NCBI GenBank assembly: GCA_902785295.1
Contig: CACZYK010000052.1
Coordinates: 1-32,795, forward strand
Length of the DNA: 32,795 nucleotides
Direction: 5' to 3'
From: an uncultured Clostridium sp.
Lineage (GTDB): Bacteria; Bacillota; Clostridia; Clostridiales; Clostridiaceae
Shown here piece by piece: positions 1 to 6,953 of this stretch. The notes beneath the pieces were generated by a model. It did no database searches. It had not been told where the DNA came from and saw only the letters and a program-made list of their open reading frames with translations. The position numbers were made by a program, and so were the translations under genes. Position 1 is the first letter of the stretch. The number at the start of each line of letters is the position of its first letter.

Positions 1-2
1 CA

Positions 3-92
3 AATGTAAGTAGCTTTGAAGTTATTCATTGCCAAAGCAGATACGTTGAAACAGTAAAATTCTTAAAATGTTTATATTTGATTACATTTTAA
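3..92 (+). CDS. C-terminal end of an upstream gene, possibly a methyltransferase remnant
   Basis: An open frame enters from the left edge and ends at a TAA at 90-92, giving 29 residues. The piece CQSRYVETVKFL resembles the HVETV-type ending seen in RlmD-like and related SAM methyltransferases, but the match rests on a handful of residues. The last codons overlap a perfect inverted repeat (62-93). It may be the true end of an intact upstream gene or a leftover tail; the window cannot tell which. Confidence 0.3.
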   Translation, partial: NVSSFEVIHCQSRYVETVKFLKCLYLITF

Positions 93-93
93 G
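62..93. promoter_or_regulatory. Perfect 10-bp inverted repeat upstream of the WYL gene
   Basis: CTTAAAATGT (62-71) and ACATTTTAAG (84-93) are perfect inverted arms around a 12-base AT-only-plus-one-G loop, ending 15 bases before the WYL start codon. No T run follows, so it is a poor intrinsic terminator. An operator for the WYL regulator itself is an attractive inference, because many WYL proteins with an N-terminal DNA-binding region repress their own gene. It also covers the stop codon of the upstream frame. Confidence 0.4.
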
Positions 94-108
94 TAGCAGT
101 CTACATGT

Positions 109-1641
109 ATGAATTATGAAGAAAAATTTCAAGAAATAATAAAATTATTATTAAAAAAGGCTAAAAAGAAAGATTCTAAATACATAATATGTACTTACTT
201 AGAAATACAAAAACATTTTTATAAGAAGTATAAAGAAACTATAACTTATAATGATATTACTGATATTATCAATAATGGAATTGATTACTATGATGATAAT
301 AATAAATTTATTTTAAGTGATGACTCTTCTAAAAAATATAAAATAGGTATATCTAATATTGATTTTAATGATAATGATGAAAATAATAATATTTGTTTTT
401 TATATGAAGATACCTCTAAAATTGATGATAATATATCTAAAAGAGAAGAAGAAATAAATAATCTCATAATTAAAAGGAAAAGATTATTAGCACCACTTTT
501 AATTCTAGCTACACTAAGAAGGTACACTTCAAAAAATAATCCATTAAATAAAAAAGCTATATTTGAATATTTAAATCATTCTTATTCATCTTATTTTCTT
601 GAAGAAAGCTCAAAAGAAGGAAGAAAAAATCCTAATGAAATATTATCATATTCAAATTTTACAAGAATATTAAATGATTTATCTTATGAAAGATTTTTTA
701 GAGGAATTGAGGAAAAAGAAATTCTTGATTTAGAACTTACAGTTTTTAAAAATGGAAATGAAGATAAATATTATACAAAATCTATATTTACTGAAAATGA
801 AATTCTTTTATTATCTGGTGCTATTGAAGTTTATAATTATATTACAGCAGAAGATACTATCAATTTAATTTCTAAACTAAATTCTATTCTACCCAATTCA
901 TCAAAATATGATTTAAACTCTACTGATTTGGAAAAATTTAAATTTTACAAAATTGATGCTCTAAAATTAGATGAAGATAAATCAAATGGAACATTAAATA
1001 ATATAAAAATTATTAGAGAGGCCATTAAAGAAAAAAAGAAGTTGTGTATAAATTATGGTAAGTATTCTGTTGAATACGACGGAAAAATCGCTAAAAAATT
1101 CAATTTAATACCTAAAAATAAAAATTTAATTGAAGAAGATATTTCTCCCTATGAGTTAATGTGGTCAAATGGTTATTATTATCTTATTGCTTCTAATTTC
1201 CAAAAAAGCATTGCACATTATAGAGTTGATAGAATAATTAATTTGAAAAAAATAGATGATTCTATTACCCCAATAAAAGAAGTAGTTGATGATACACAAG
1301 AGAAATATTATTTGTCAGGTAATAAAATAAATATAGGTAAATATAGAGCTACTCATCCAATTATGTATTATGGAGAAATTAAAAGAATTGAAATTGAGTG
1401 TAAAAATTATTTAATAAATAATATTTTAGATTCTTTTGGATTTAATGTAGAAATAAAAAAGATATCTGATGAATGGTGTAAGGTGTTTATTAATTCTACA
1501 GAAGAAGGTGCTGTATTATGGGCGACCCAATATTGTACTGACTGCAAAATTGTTTCTCCTAAAACTGCTATAGAAAAAATTAAACAAAGACTAGAAAAAG
1601 GACTTTCTAATTATTCTAAAGAAAAAGATAAGGAAGACTAA
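109..1641 (+). CDS. WYL-domain protein, probable transcriptional regulator
   Basis: The 510-residue protein has a WYL domain at about residues 300-400, recognisable from ISPYELMWSNGYYYLIA (about 345) and HYRVDRI (about 370). A winged-helix-like region lies around 135-200 (NKKAIFEYLNHSY onward), preceded by a very charged, Asn/Asp/Lys-rich N-terminus. WYL domains bind ligands, including nucleic acids, and commonly regulate defence or DNA-damage genes. An in-frame stop at 94-96 makes the ATG at 109 the only plausible start, yet the ribosome binding site is weak. It converges on the EamA gene and sits at the left edge of the accessory region. Which genes it controls is unknown; the nearby dynamin operon is on the other strand and has its own promoter. 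Longer than the usual ~320-residue WYL repressors. Confidence 0.8.
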   Translation: MNYEEKFQEIIKLLLKKAKKKDSKYIICTYLEIQKHFYKKYKETITYNDITDIINNGIDYYDDNNKFILSDDSSKKYKIGISNIDFNDNDENNNICFLYEDTSKIDDNISKREEEINNLIIKRKRLLAPLLILATLRRYTSKNNPLNKKAIFEYLNHSYSSYFLEESSKEGRKNPNEILSYSNFTRILNDLSYERFFRGIEEKEILDLELTVFKNGNEDKYYTKSIFTENEILLLSGAIEVYNYITAEDTINLISKLNSILPNSSKYDLNSTDLEKFKFYKIDALKLDEDKSNGTLNNIKIIREAIKEKKKLCINYGKYSVEYDGKIAKKFNLIPKNKNLIEEDISPYELMWSNGYYYLIASNFQKSIAHYRVDRIINLKKIDDSITPIKEVVDDTQEKYYLSGNKINIGKYRATHPIMYYGEIKRIEIECKNYLINNILDSFGFNVEIKKISDEWCKVFINSTEEGAVLWATQYCTDCKIVSPKTAIEKIKQRLEKGLSNYSKEKDKED

Positions 1642-1658
1642 TTCTTCCTTGTATCTTT
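1624..1658. terminator. Bidirectional terminator between WYL and EamA genes
   Basis: Stem AAAGATA-AGGAAG (1624-1636) pairs with CTTCCT (1644-1649) and TATCTTT (1652-1658), with a two-base bulge at 1650-1651 and a 7-base loop. It overlaps the stop codons of both convergent genes, so it can end transcription from either side. T-rich sequence follows in the + direction. Confidence 0.65.
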
Positions 1659-2070
1659 ATAATACCATAAGTAATGTTCCTGCTCCAATTAGCACACAAC
1701 CAATAATAGATTTTGTTGTAAACTCTTCATGTAAAAATACAAAAGCTAAAATTAATGTAATTACTACACTAAGTTTGTCAATTGGAACTACTTTTGAGGC
1801 ATTTCCCATTTGTAATGCTTTATAGTAACAAAGCCAAGAGGCACCAGTAGCTAGTCCTGATAAAATCAAAAACACCCAACTTTTCTTACCTATATCACTA
1901 ATTCCACCTTGAGTATTAGTTAAAAACACCATACCCCAAGACATAATTAACACAACTGTTGTCCTTATTGCAGTAGCAAGATTTGAGTTTACACCATCAA
2001 TTCCTACTTTTGCAAGAATAGATGTTAAAGCTGCAAATACAGATGACAAAATGGCAAATAATAACCACAT
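1657..2070 (-). CDS. Small EamA/DMT-family transporter
   Basis: 137 residues forming a single EamA domain with about five hydrophobic helices (MWLLFAILSSVFAALTSIL at the start; VITLILAFVFLHEEF and IIGCVLIGAGTLLMVL near the end). The motif LHEEFTTKSIIGCVLIGAG is typical of the drug/metabolite transporter superfamily. Single-domain members are thought to work as dimers; the substrate cannot be predicted. The start is supported by GAGGAG seven bases upstream. It has its own promoter (2121-2149). It was probably the gene next to glxK before the dynamin module entered, because a remnant of the glxK tail lies just upstream. Confidence 0.85.
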   Translation of the reverse strand: MWLLFAILSSVFAALTSILAKVGIDGVNSNLATAIRTTVVLIMSWGMVFLTNTQGGISDIGKKSWVFLILSGLATGASWLCYYKALQMGNASKVVPIDKLSVVITLILAFVFLHEEFTTKSIIGCVLIGAGTLLMVL

Positions 2071-2120
2071 AATTATCTCCTCGATTCTTCAAAATTATAA
2101 ATATTTAAATTTACAACTTT

Positions 2121-2149
2121 AATTTAGCAAATAGTTTTTTATGTGTCAA
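2121..2149 (-). promoter_or_regulatory. σA-type promoter for the EamA gene
   Basis: On the minus strand TTGACA (2149-2144) is followed by a 17-base spacer and TAAATT (2126-2121), with TGC just before the -10 giving an extended -10. Transcription would start about 45 bases upstream of the EamA start codon. Confidence 0.65.
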
Positions 2150-2150
2150 A

Positions 2151-2188
2151 TCTTAATATTATTTTAGACAATATATTTTTTATTAAGA
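2151..2188 (-). terminator. Possible weak terminator of the dynamin operon
   Basis: TCTTAATA (2151-2158) and TATTAAGA (2181-2188) are 8-bp inverted arms 22 bases apart, downstream of the operon's last gene. The stem is AT-only and no long U tract follows, so termination is uncertain. The right arm side abuts the EamA -35. Confidence 0.25.
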
Positions 2189-2207
2189 ATAATTGTTTAG
2201 TTTTTAC

Positions 2208-2242
2208 TAATTACGTCATAATATCTTAATAATGAATATATA
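2208..2242 (-). pseudogene. Remnant of the 3' end of a glycerate kinase gene (direct repeat with 9693-9727)
   Basis: 32 of 35 bases match the last codons of the intact glxK at 9693-9727, same orientation. Read in the glxK frame it gives SLLRYYDVI, as in glxK. Two of the three differences (2215, 2233) fall at third codon positions and are silent; the third (2238) changes D to Y. It is therefore a diverged coding tail rather than a chance match. The two copies bracket the entire dynamin operon. Confidence 0.75.
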
Positions 2243-2252
2243 CCTATTACAA

Positions 2253-2579
2253 TTAATAATTAATATTTCTTAATTTTTTCTTTTCTAAGCATAAATTATT
2301 TCTTTTTTCTTTTAACTTTTTTATATATTCATCCATAATTTTTTTGTTTTCTACTGTAAAATCTTTTTTTATATTATTATACTCAAGTTCAAACTCATAT
2401 AATGAACAATCTAGTTCTGCCATTTGCATTATTATTTCCTTACTTTTTATTCTTCTACTTTCAGCTTCAACTTTTACTAAATCATTATTAGCTTTTTTTA
2501 TTTTTTTTATCATTTGTTCTCTTGCTGCATCTTTACTAATTGCAGAAATTATTTTTATTATATTTGATATATCTTCCAT
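2253..2579 (-). CDS. Small coiled-coil protein, last gene of dynamin operon
   Basis: 108 residues, highly charged, almost all predicted helix (KKIKKANNDLVKVEAESRR, then an ELEYNNIKKDF region and a basic KKLKEKRNNL end). There is no signal peptide or membrane segment. No family recognised. Its ATG shares one base with the stop codon of the 140-residue gene upstream (TAATG), which implies translational coupling and a linked role. Together with the other two small proteins it may be a subunit or regulator of the GTPases; this is inference from context. Confidence 0.65.
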   Translation of the reverse strand: MEDISNIIKIISAISKDAAREQMIKKIKKANNDLVKVEAESRRIKSKEIIMQMAELDCSLYEFELEYNNIKKDFTVENKKIMDEYIKKLKEKRNNLCLEKKKLRNINY

Positions 2580-3001
2580 TAATCAATATCTCCAATTTGT
2601 GATATTATTGTTGTAATAACATTTGAAAATTCTTCACCTGTTAAGTTAGAATTATTATTTTCATAAAAATCTTTCATCATTAATCTAATCATTTCCATCT
2701 TACTAACAATTGAATTTGTTTCAGCATTTTTCTTTAATGCATAGGCCTCTGCTTCTGCTAGAATCTTTTTTCTATCTTCCTTCATTTTATCTAGTATAGC
2801 CTGAGATTGCACATTCATCTTTTTTATTTCAATTATATCAGAAGCTAAATTTAATATTAATTCAAAATTATCTACAATGGCATTTCCCATTTTTGAATTA
2901 GTTTTTTGAGGCATTTCATTAATATCTATTTTTTGTAATTCTTCATTATTTTTAACTTTCATCCTATTACTTTTCACTACTTCTAATCCATTATTATCCA
3001 T
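2579..3001 (-). CDS. Small helical protein of dynamin operon, function unknown
   Basis: 140 residues. The first ~40 are polar and likely disordered; the rest is helical, with a heptad-like stretch around residues 75-110 (AILDKMKEDRKKILAEAEAY). The stop codon of the 599-residue GTPase lies two bases upstream of its ATG, and its own stop overlaps the next start, so it belongs to the operon. The ribosome site is weak (GAGG about 13 bases away), suggesting reinitiation after the GTPase gene. No family recognised. Confidence 0.65.
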   Translation of the reverse strand: MDNNGLEVVKSNRMKVKNNEELQKIDINEMPQKTNSKMGNAIVDNFELILNLASDIIEIKKMNVQSQAILDKMKEDRKKILAEAEAYALKKNAETNSIVSKMEMIRLMMKDFYENNNSNLTGEEFSNVITTIISQIGDID

Positions 3002-3003
3002 GT

Positions 3004-4803
3004 TTATTCGCCAACCTCTTCTTTAATTTCATTAATCATATCCATTAATTCTAAAACTTCTTCCTCTTTATTAAAGCTTTCATTGTATTCATATCTTTCT
3101 TTACAACTTTGTTTTATTTCTTTTAATGTTTTAATATTTTCTTCTTTTAATATTTCTAAGTCATTTTTTATACTTTTCTCTGTTTCAGTATGCCAATCAT
3201 TTAATACATCATCTAGCTTTTGTTTTAATTTGCCTTTCCATATTGAATAATCTATAGCAGTACTTATTAATTCAGTAAACACCACAGTTGCAGTAGAAAG
3301 TGCCCTTACAGATGTTGCTCCTATTTTACTAAGAATATGCTTTAATGCATTATGTGTTTCACGTTTAAATGTATGTCCAAAAGCATCTCCTACTACCTTA
3401 AGTGCATGGGAAGCCGCATTTGCTATACCAGCTCCAACTTTTCCATTTCCTCCAAATTGTGTAAAGTATTTTTTAAGTCCTCCCTTAACTAAATTTTTGC
3501 CAATATCTTTACTAATGCCTTTTATTGCAAGTTCTGTTGCTGTTTCAAAACAAACTGTGATTTTTTTATTAAAATTTTCAATTTCTGTATTTAAATAATC
3601 ATCAACTTGCTTGTCAATATAATCAAGTTCTATTTCAATATATCTTTGTATTTCTAATATTTCTTTATTAGATATGTAATATAGTAAATGATTATTTATA
3701 TATGCTATCATTTCATCTTTTTGACTAGCACTTTCTTCATCAATAGCTTTATCAATAGTATCTTTTATATTCTTTTTTGCATTTAGCATAAGTTCAGGTA
3801 CTTTCTTTTGAATTTTATCAAATCCAGGTGTAATATACTTTGATATACATTCATCAATCTTATCTCCAAATTCTTCAGTATGTTTTTTTATTTTTTCTTG
3901 AGTCTCCCTTGATAGTTTTATTCCTTCATATAGTTTAAATACTTCTTCTTTAGATTTTTCAAACAATTCATTAATATATTCATTAAATGTACTTTCTAGT
4001 TGTTTTTTTCTAGTATCTGAATTTACTCTTTCTCCAACATACTGCCATAATTTAATTGCTTTTGGCATAGGATATTCATCCTCATTCTCACATTGCTCTG
4101 TTTTTATAAAAAATGTTTTTACATCTTCATGAAGAATATCATTAACATATTGTTTTATCTCTTTTATTCTTCTATCTTTTACATTTAAATTTTCTGGACA
4201 TCTATTAATGACAAGTATTATTTCAACATCATCTCTTATAAGTTGCTTAAGGAATCCTAAAAAAGAATAATCATTTTCTTGTATACCAATTCTATAATTA
4301 ACTATATATAATATAACATCACTATTTGGTATAAATTCTTTTAAAACTTCTTCATGTTCCCTAATTATTGAACCATAACCTGGAGTATCAAATAATCTCA
4401 TATTATTCAAATTACTAATTGAAGTCTTAGTTATTAATTTAACTCTTTTTAATTCCTCATCTGGATTCAAAGTTAAGTCCTTAAAAGCTTCATAATCTAA
4501 TTCTTCAATAGTTGCATTTTTATTAATTGCATAAAATTTATTTTCATCTATATCTTTTTTAAATTCAATTTCAGTTATTGCTCCTGTAGATGGTGCTGCA
4601 CTAACTTTAAGAATATTTTGTTGAATAAGTCCATTAATTATAGTTGACTTACCACTACTTGTTTCGCCAAGCATAATAATATAACTATCAGGATTCATTA
4701 ATCTTTCTTTTAAAAATTTTGATAAATTTATTAATTTTTCATTATTAATTTTTTGTACAAGAGCATCCACTTTATTAAATTTTTCTAATAATGCTTCATT
4801 CAT
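3004..4803 (-). CDS. Dynamin-like GTPase (third of three)
   Basis: 599 residues. The GTPase domain has G1 GETSSGKST (46-54), a switch-I threonine in APSTGAIT (70-77), G3 DTPGYG (139-144) and a G4-like NRCP (200-203) replacing NKxD. Long helices follow. Near residues 425-525 there is a Gly/Ala-rich, moderately hydrophobic region (ALKVVGDAFGH, ATVVFTELISTAIDYSIW) that could be a membrane-binding paddle. Bacterial dynamin-like proteins remodel or tether membranes, often as paired paralogues. Its start overlaps the end of the upstream GTPase gene by 8 bases, with AAGGAG upstream, so the two are likely made in fixed ratio and may assemble together. Confidence 0.85.
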   Translation of the reverse strand: MNEALLEKFNKVDALVQKINNEKLINLSKFLKERLMNPDSYIIMLGETSSGKSTIINGLIQQNILKVSAAPSTGAITEIEFKKDIDENKFYAINKNATIEELDYEAFKDLTLNPDEELKRVKLITKTSISNLNNMRLFDTPGYGSIIREHEEVLKEFIPNSDVILYIVNYRIGIQENDYSFLGFLKQLIRDDVEIILVINRCPENLNVKDRRIKEIKQYVNDILHEDVKTFFIKTEQCENEDEYPMPKAIKLWQYVGERVNSDTRKKQLESTFNEYINELFEKSKEEVFKLYEGIKLSRETQEKIKKHTEEFGDKIDECISKYITPGFDKIQKKVPELMLNAKKNIKDTIDKAIDEESASQKDEMIAYINNHLLYYISNKEILEIQRYIEIELDYIDKQVDDYLNTEIENFNKKITVCFETATELAIKGISKDIGKNLVKGGLKKYFTQFGGNGKVGAGIANAASHALKVVGDAFGHTFKRETHNALKHILSKIGATSVRALSTATVVFTELISTAIDYSIWKGKLKQKLDDVLNDWHTETEKSIKNDLEILKEENIKTLKEIKQSCKERYEYNESFNKEEEVLELMDMINEIKEEVGE

Positions 4804-6616
4804 TTAATATTTTCTCCTTTTCAGCAAAATAATTTAAATCTTCAGTTAATTCTTCAATTTTATATTTTGGAACATAATCTTTTTGTAATTTTTCAATATT
4901 TTTTCTCTTTAAATCTTTATACTCTTTTCTCCTACTTTCTACATATGATTCGCAATATTCTGAAACCATATCATAAATTTTTTTATAATTTTCAACTATA
5001 TTTTCATTAAATTGATCTTCTAAATCATCTAGACATTTTTGTATTTCACGCTTTGTACTTTCTGCTCTTGTATTTGTAATTTTATTTTTCATTCCACTTC
5101 CAAGTATATTAGCTACTAATCCAACAGTAGCACCTGCTACTAGTCCAACTACAAAGCCAACTGGTCCTGCTACACTACCTAAAGTTCCAGCTTCAAGTGC
5201 TGTAGTTACAGCACTACTTACTGTAGTGATTACTCCAATGCCTCCAATTCCTCCAACTAAATTCATAACTATTGGAATTCCCTTTTCAAATTTAAATGAT
5301 TCACCATTATTAAAATACATTGCATCAATTGACATATCATTTTCATTTTCAATAATATTTCCTAGTTCTTGTATTTGTTCTTTTAAATCAATAATAATTT
5401 TGTTACTAATTTTTATATATTCATTTATAAGCTCAGAACAATATTCTTCTTGATAATGTTTAAAAGCTTCACTAAGTTTATCCCCATCAACAATGCCACT
5501 ATCTATAACTCTAAATGTACTTTGTCTTATATTTTTTACACAATTTTCACTTTCACTTCTTGCAAATTTTTTAATTACCTTTTCATTTTCATCTAAGCTA
5601 TCTTCTATTTTTTCTATTTGTTTTTCAATATTTTTAGTGTTTTTAAAAAAAGTATCTTCCTCTTTTTTTAATTGTTCTTCAAGGTCTTTTTTACTCATTT
5701 TATATTCATCTATTCTTTTACCTATAAACATTTTGCATGATGAAAGTGATAATTTTATTTTTTTATATAAATTTACCTCTATATTTTGGCTCCAATTTAA
5801 TACAGCTTCATTTGTTTTATCAATTAACATTTTTATATTAGATTTTTCAATTAATTCATTATTATTATTAATTTTTCCTTTAGCTGCATCATAAGCATTT
5901 ACAACAATTATCTCATCATTAAAAGGAACTTGTATTTCATCAGCTATTTTTCTTAATACTTTAGTATTAAATTCAACAGATTCTTTTATTTCACGTTTTG
6001 ACTCTCCAAAAGAATTTTGAACAAATATAACAGAAGAAAATTGACTCCATAATCCTTTAATAAATATTTCTTCTTTTCTTCTTATTGTTGGAGTTGTTGG
6101 AATTACAAATATTGCACTGCATAAGTTTTTAACATATCTCATTGTTGTTTTTTCATTATTCTTTGTTAAACTTCCTACTCCAGGTAAATCAACAATAGTA
6201 ATTCCATTCTTTAACATCTGAACATTTCTATAAAGAACAATATGTGAAACATTTTTTTCATTTGCTTTATTATACATATTATCAACATATTCGTTTAACT
6301 CTTCACGAGTATTAACTTCTTTAGTTTTATTTGAATCATTAAAATAAACTATAGCTTTCTCTTCTATTCCATATTTAACTTCAACAGGAACACAAGTTGT
6401 TTCATCTGCATCATTAGGTAAAATATTTTCACTTAAAAATGCATTAATTAATGTGCTTTTTCCCATTCCTTGCATTCCTAACACAGGTATAATTATTTCT
6501 GCATTTTTTGAATTAAGAATAATGCTTTTAAGATTTTCACCCATTTTCATATTTTCTGAATATTTATCCATAAGTGAAAACAATTTTTTATCTTCTACTA
6601 AATTAAATACATCCAT
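4796..6616 (-). CDS. Dynamin-like GTPase with C-terminal membrane hairpin (second of three)
   Basis: 606 residues from the ATG at 6616, chosen because AAGGG lies about nine bases ahead; an ATG three codons earlier abuts that site. G1 GMQGMGKST (47-55), switch-I DETTCVP, G3 DLPGVG (143-148) and a G4-like VQNSFGE (N201) are visible. Coiled helices follow (about 300-420). Residues about 447-507 form a long Gly/Ala/Val-rich hydrophobic hairpin (VMNLVGGIGGIGVITTV; VGFVVGLVAGATVGLVANIL), typical of the membrane-inserting segment of bacterial dynamin-like proteins. It is the most clearly membrane-attached member of the operon. Confidence 0.88.
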   Translation of the reverse strand: MDVFNLVEDKKLFSLMDKYSENMKMGENLKSIILNSKNAEIIIPVLGMQGMGKSTLINAFLSENILPNDADETTCVPVEVKYGIEEKAIVYFNDSNKTKEVNTREELNEYVDNMYNKANEKNVSHIVLYRNVQMLKNGITIVDLPGVGSLTKNNEKTTMRYVKNLCSAIFVIPTTPTIRRKEEIFIKGLWSQFSSVIFVQNSFGESKREIKESVEFNTKVLRKIADEIQVPFNDEIIVVNAYDAAKGKINNNNELIEKSNIKMLIDKTNEAVLNWSQNIEVNLYKKIKLSLSSCKMFIGKRIDEYKMSKKDLEEQLKKEEDTFFKNTKNIEKQIEKIEDSLDENEKVIKKFARSESENCVKNIRQSTFRVIDSGIVDGDKLSEAFKHYQEEYCSELINEYIKISNKIIIDLKEQIQELGNIIENENDMSIDAMYFNNGESFKFEKGIPIVMNLVGGIGGIGVITTVSSAVTTALEAGTLGSVAGPVGFVVGLVAGATVGLVANILGSGMKNKITNTRAESTKREIQKCLDDLEDQFNENIVENYKKIYDMVSEYCESYVESRRKEYKDLKRKNIEKLQKDYVPKYKIEELTEDLNYFAEKEKILNE

Positions 6617-6630
6617 ACTAATCATCCCTT

Positions 6631-6936
6631 CTATATTTCACTTGTAGTTTTTTCTTTAATCATTCTTTCTATCTTCTTTAATATTTTATTATTTTCTTCT
6701 AAACAATCAAATATTTCTTCAAATTGTTTAGATAACTTTTCTATTTTTCTATTTTGTTCTTCTATTTTTTCTATAATTTCATCATTAATACCACTTTCTA
6801 TTTCCTTCATTATACCTTTAGTGGCTTCATTCACTTCTAATAGAATTGATTTTTCCTCTTTTTTTTCACTTTTTTTTATTTCCACAGTTTCAAGTTTGTT
6901 GTTAGCTCTTCTAGTTCTTCCCACATTTTTTTTCAT
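6631..6936 (-). CDS. Small coiled-coil protein between two GTPase genes
   Basis: 101 residues with a basic N-terminus (KKNVGRTRRANNK) and a clear heptad coiled coil over about residues 45-95 (IEKIEEQNRKIEKLSKQFEE; NNKILKKIERMIKEK). Preceded by AAAGGAG eight bases before the ATG. It lies 17 bases after the first GTPase gene and a few bases before the second. Likely an oligomerisation or adaptor subunit for the GTPases. No named family recognised. Confidence 0.65.
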   Translation of the reverse strand: MKKNVGRTRRANNKLETVEIKKSEKKEEKSILLEVNEATKGIMKEIESGINDEIIEKIEEQNRKIEKLSKQFEEIFDCLEENNKILKKIERMIKEKTTSEI

Positions 6937-6953
6937 ATTTCTTCTCCTTTAAT

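Noticed and set aside
5226-5894. Open frames on the + strand opposite the dynamin-like genes
   Set aside because: They are hydrophobic or Ser/Phe-rich, overlap recognised GTPase coding sequence fully, lack ribosome sites and are by-products of AT-rich coding on the other strand. The same holds for other opposite-strand frames such as 7138-7335, 10091-10489, 20411-20824 and 28756-29206.
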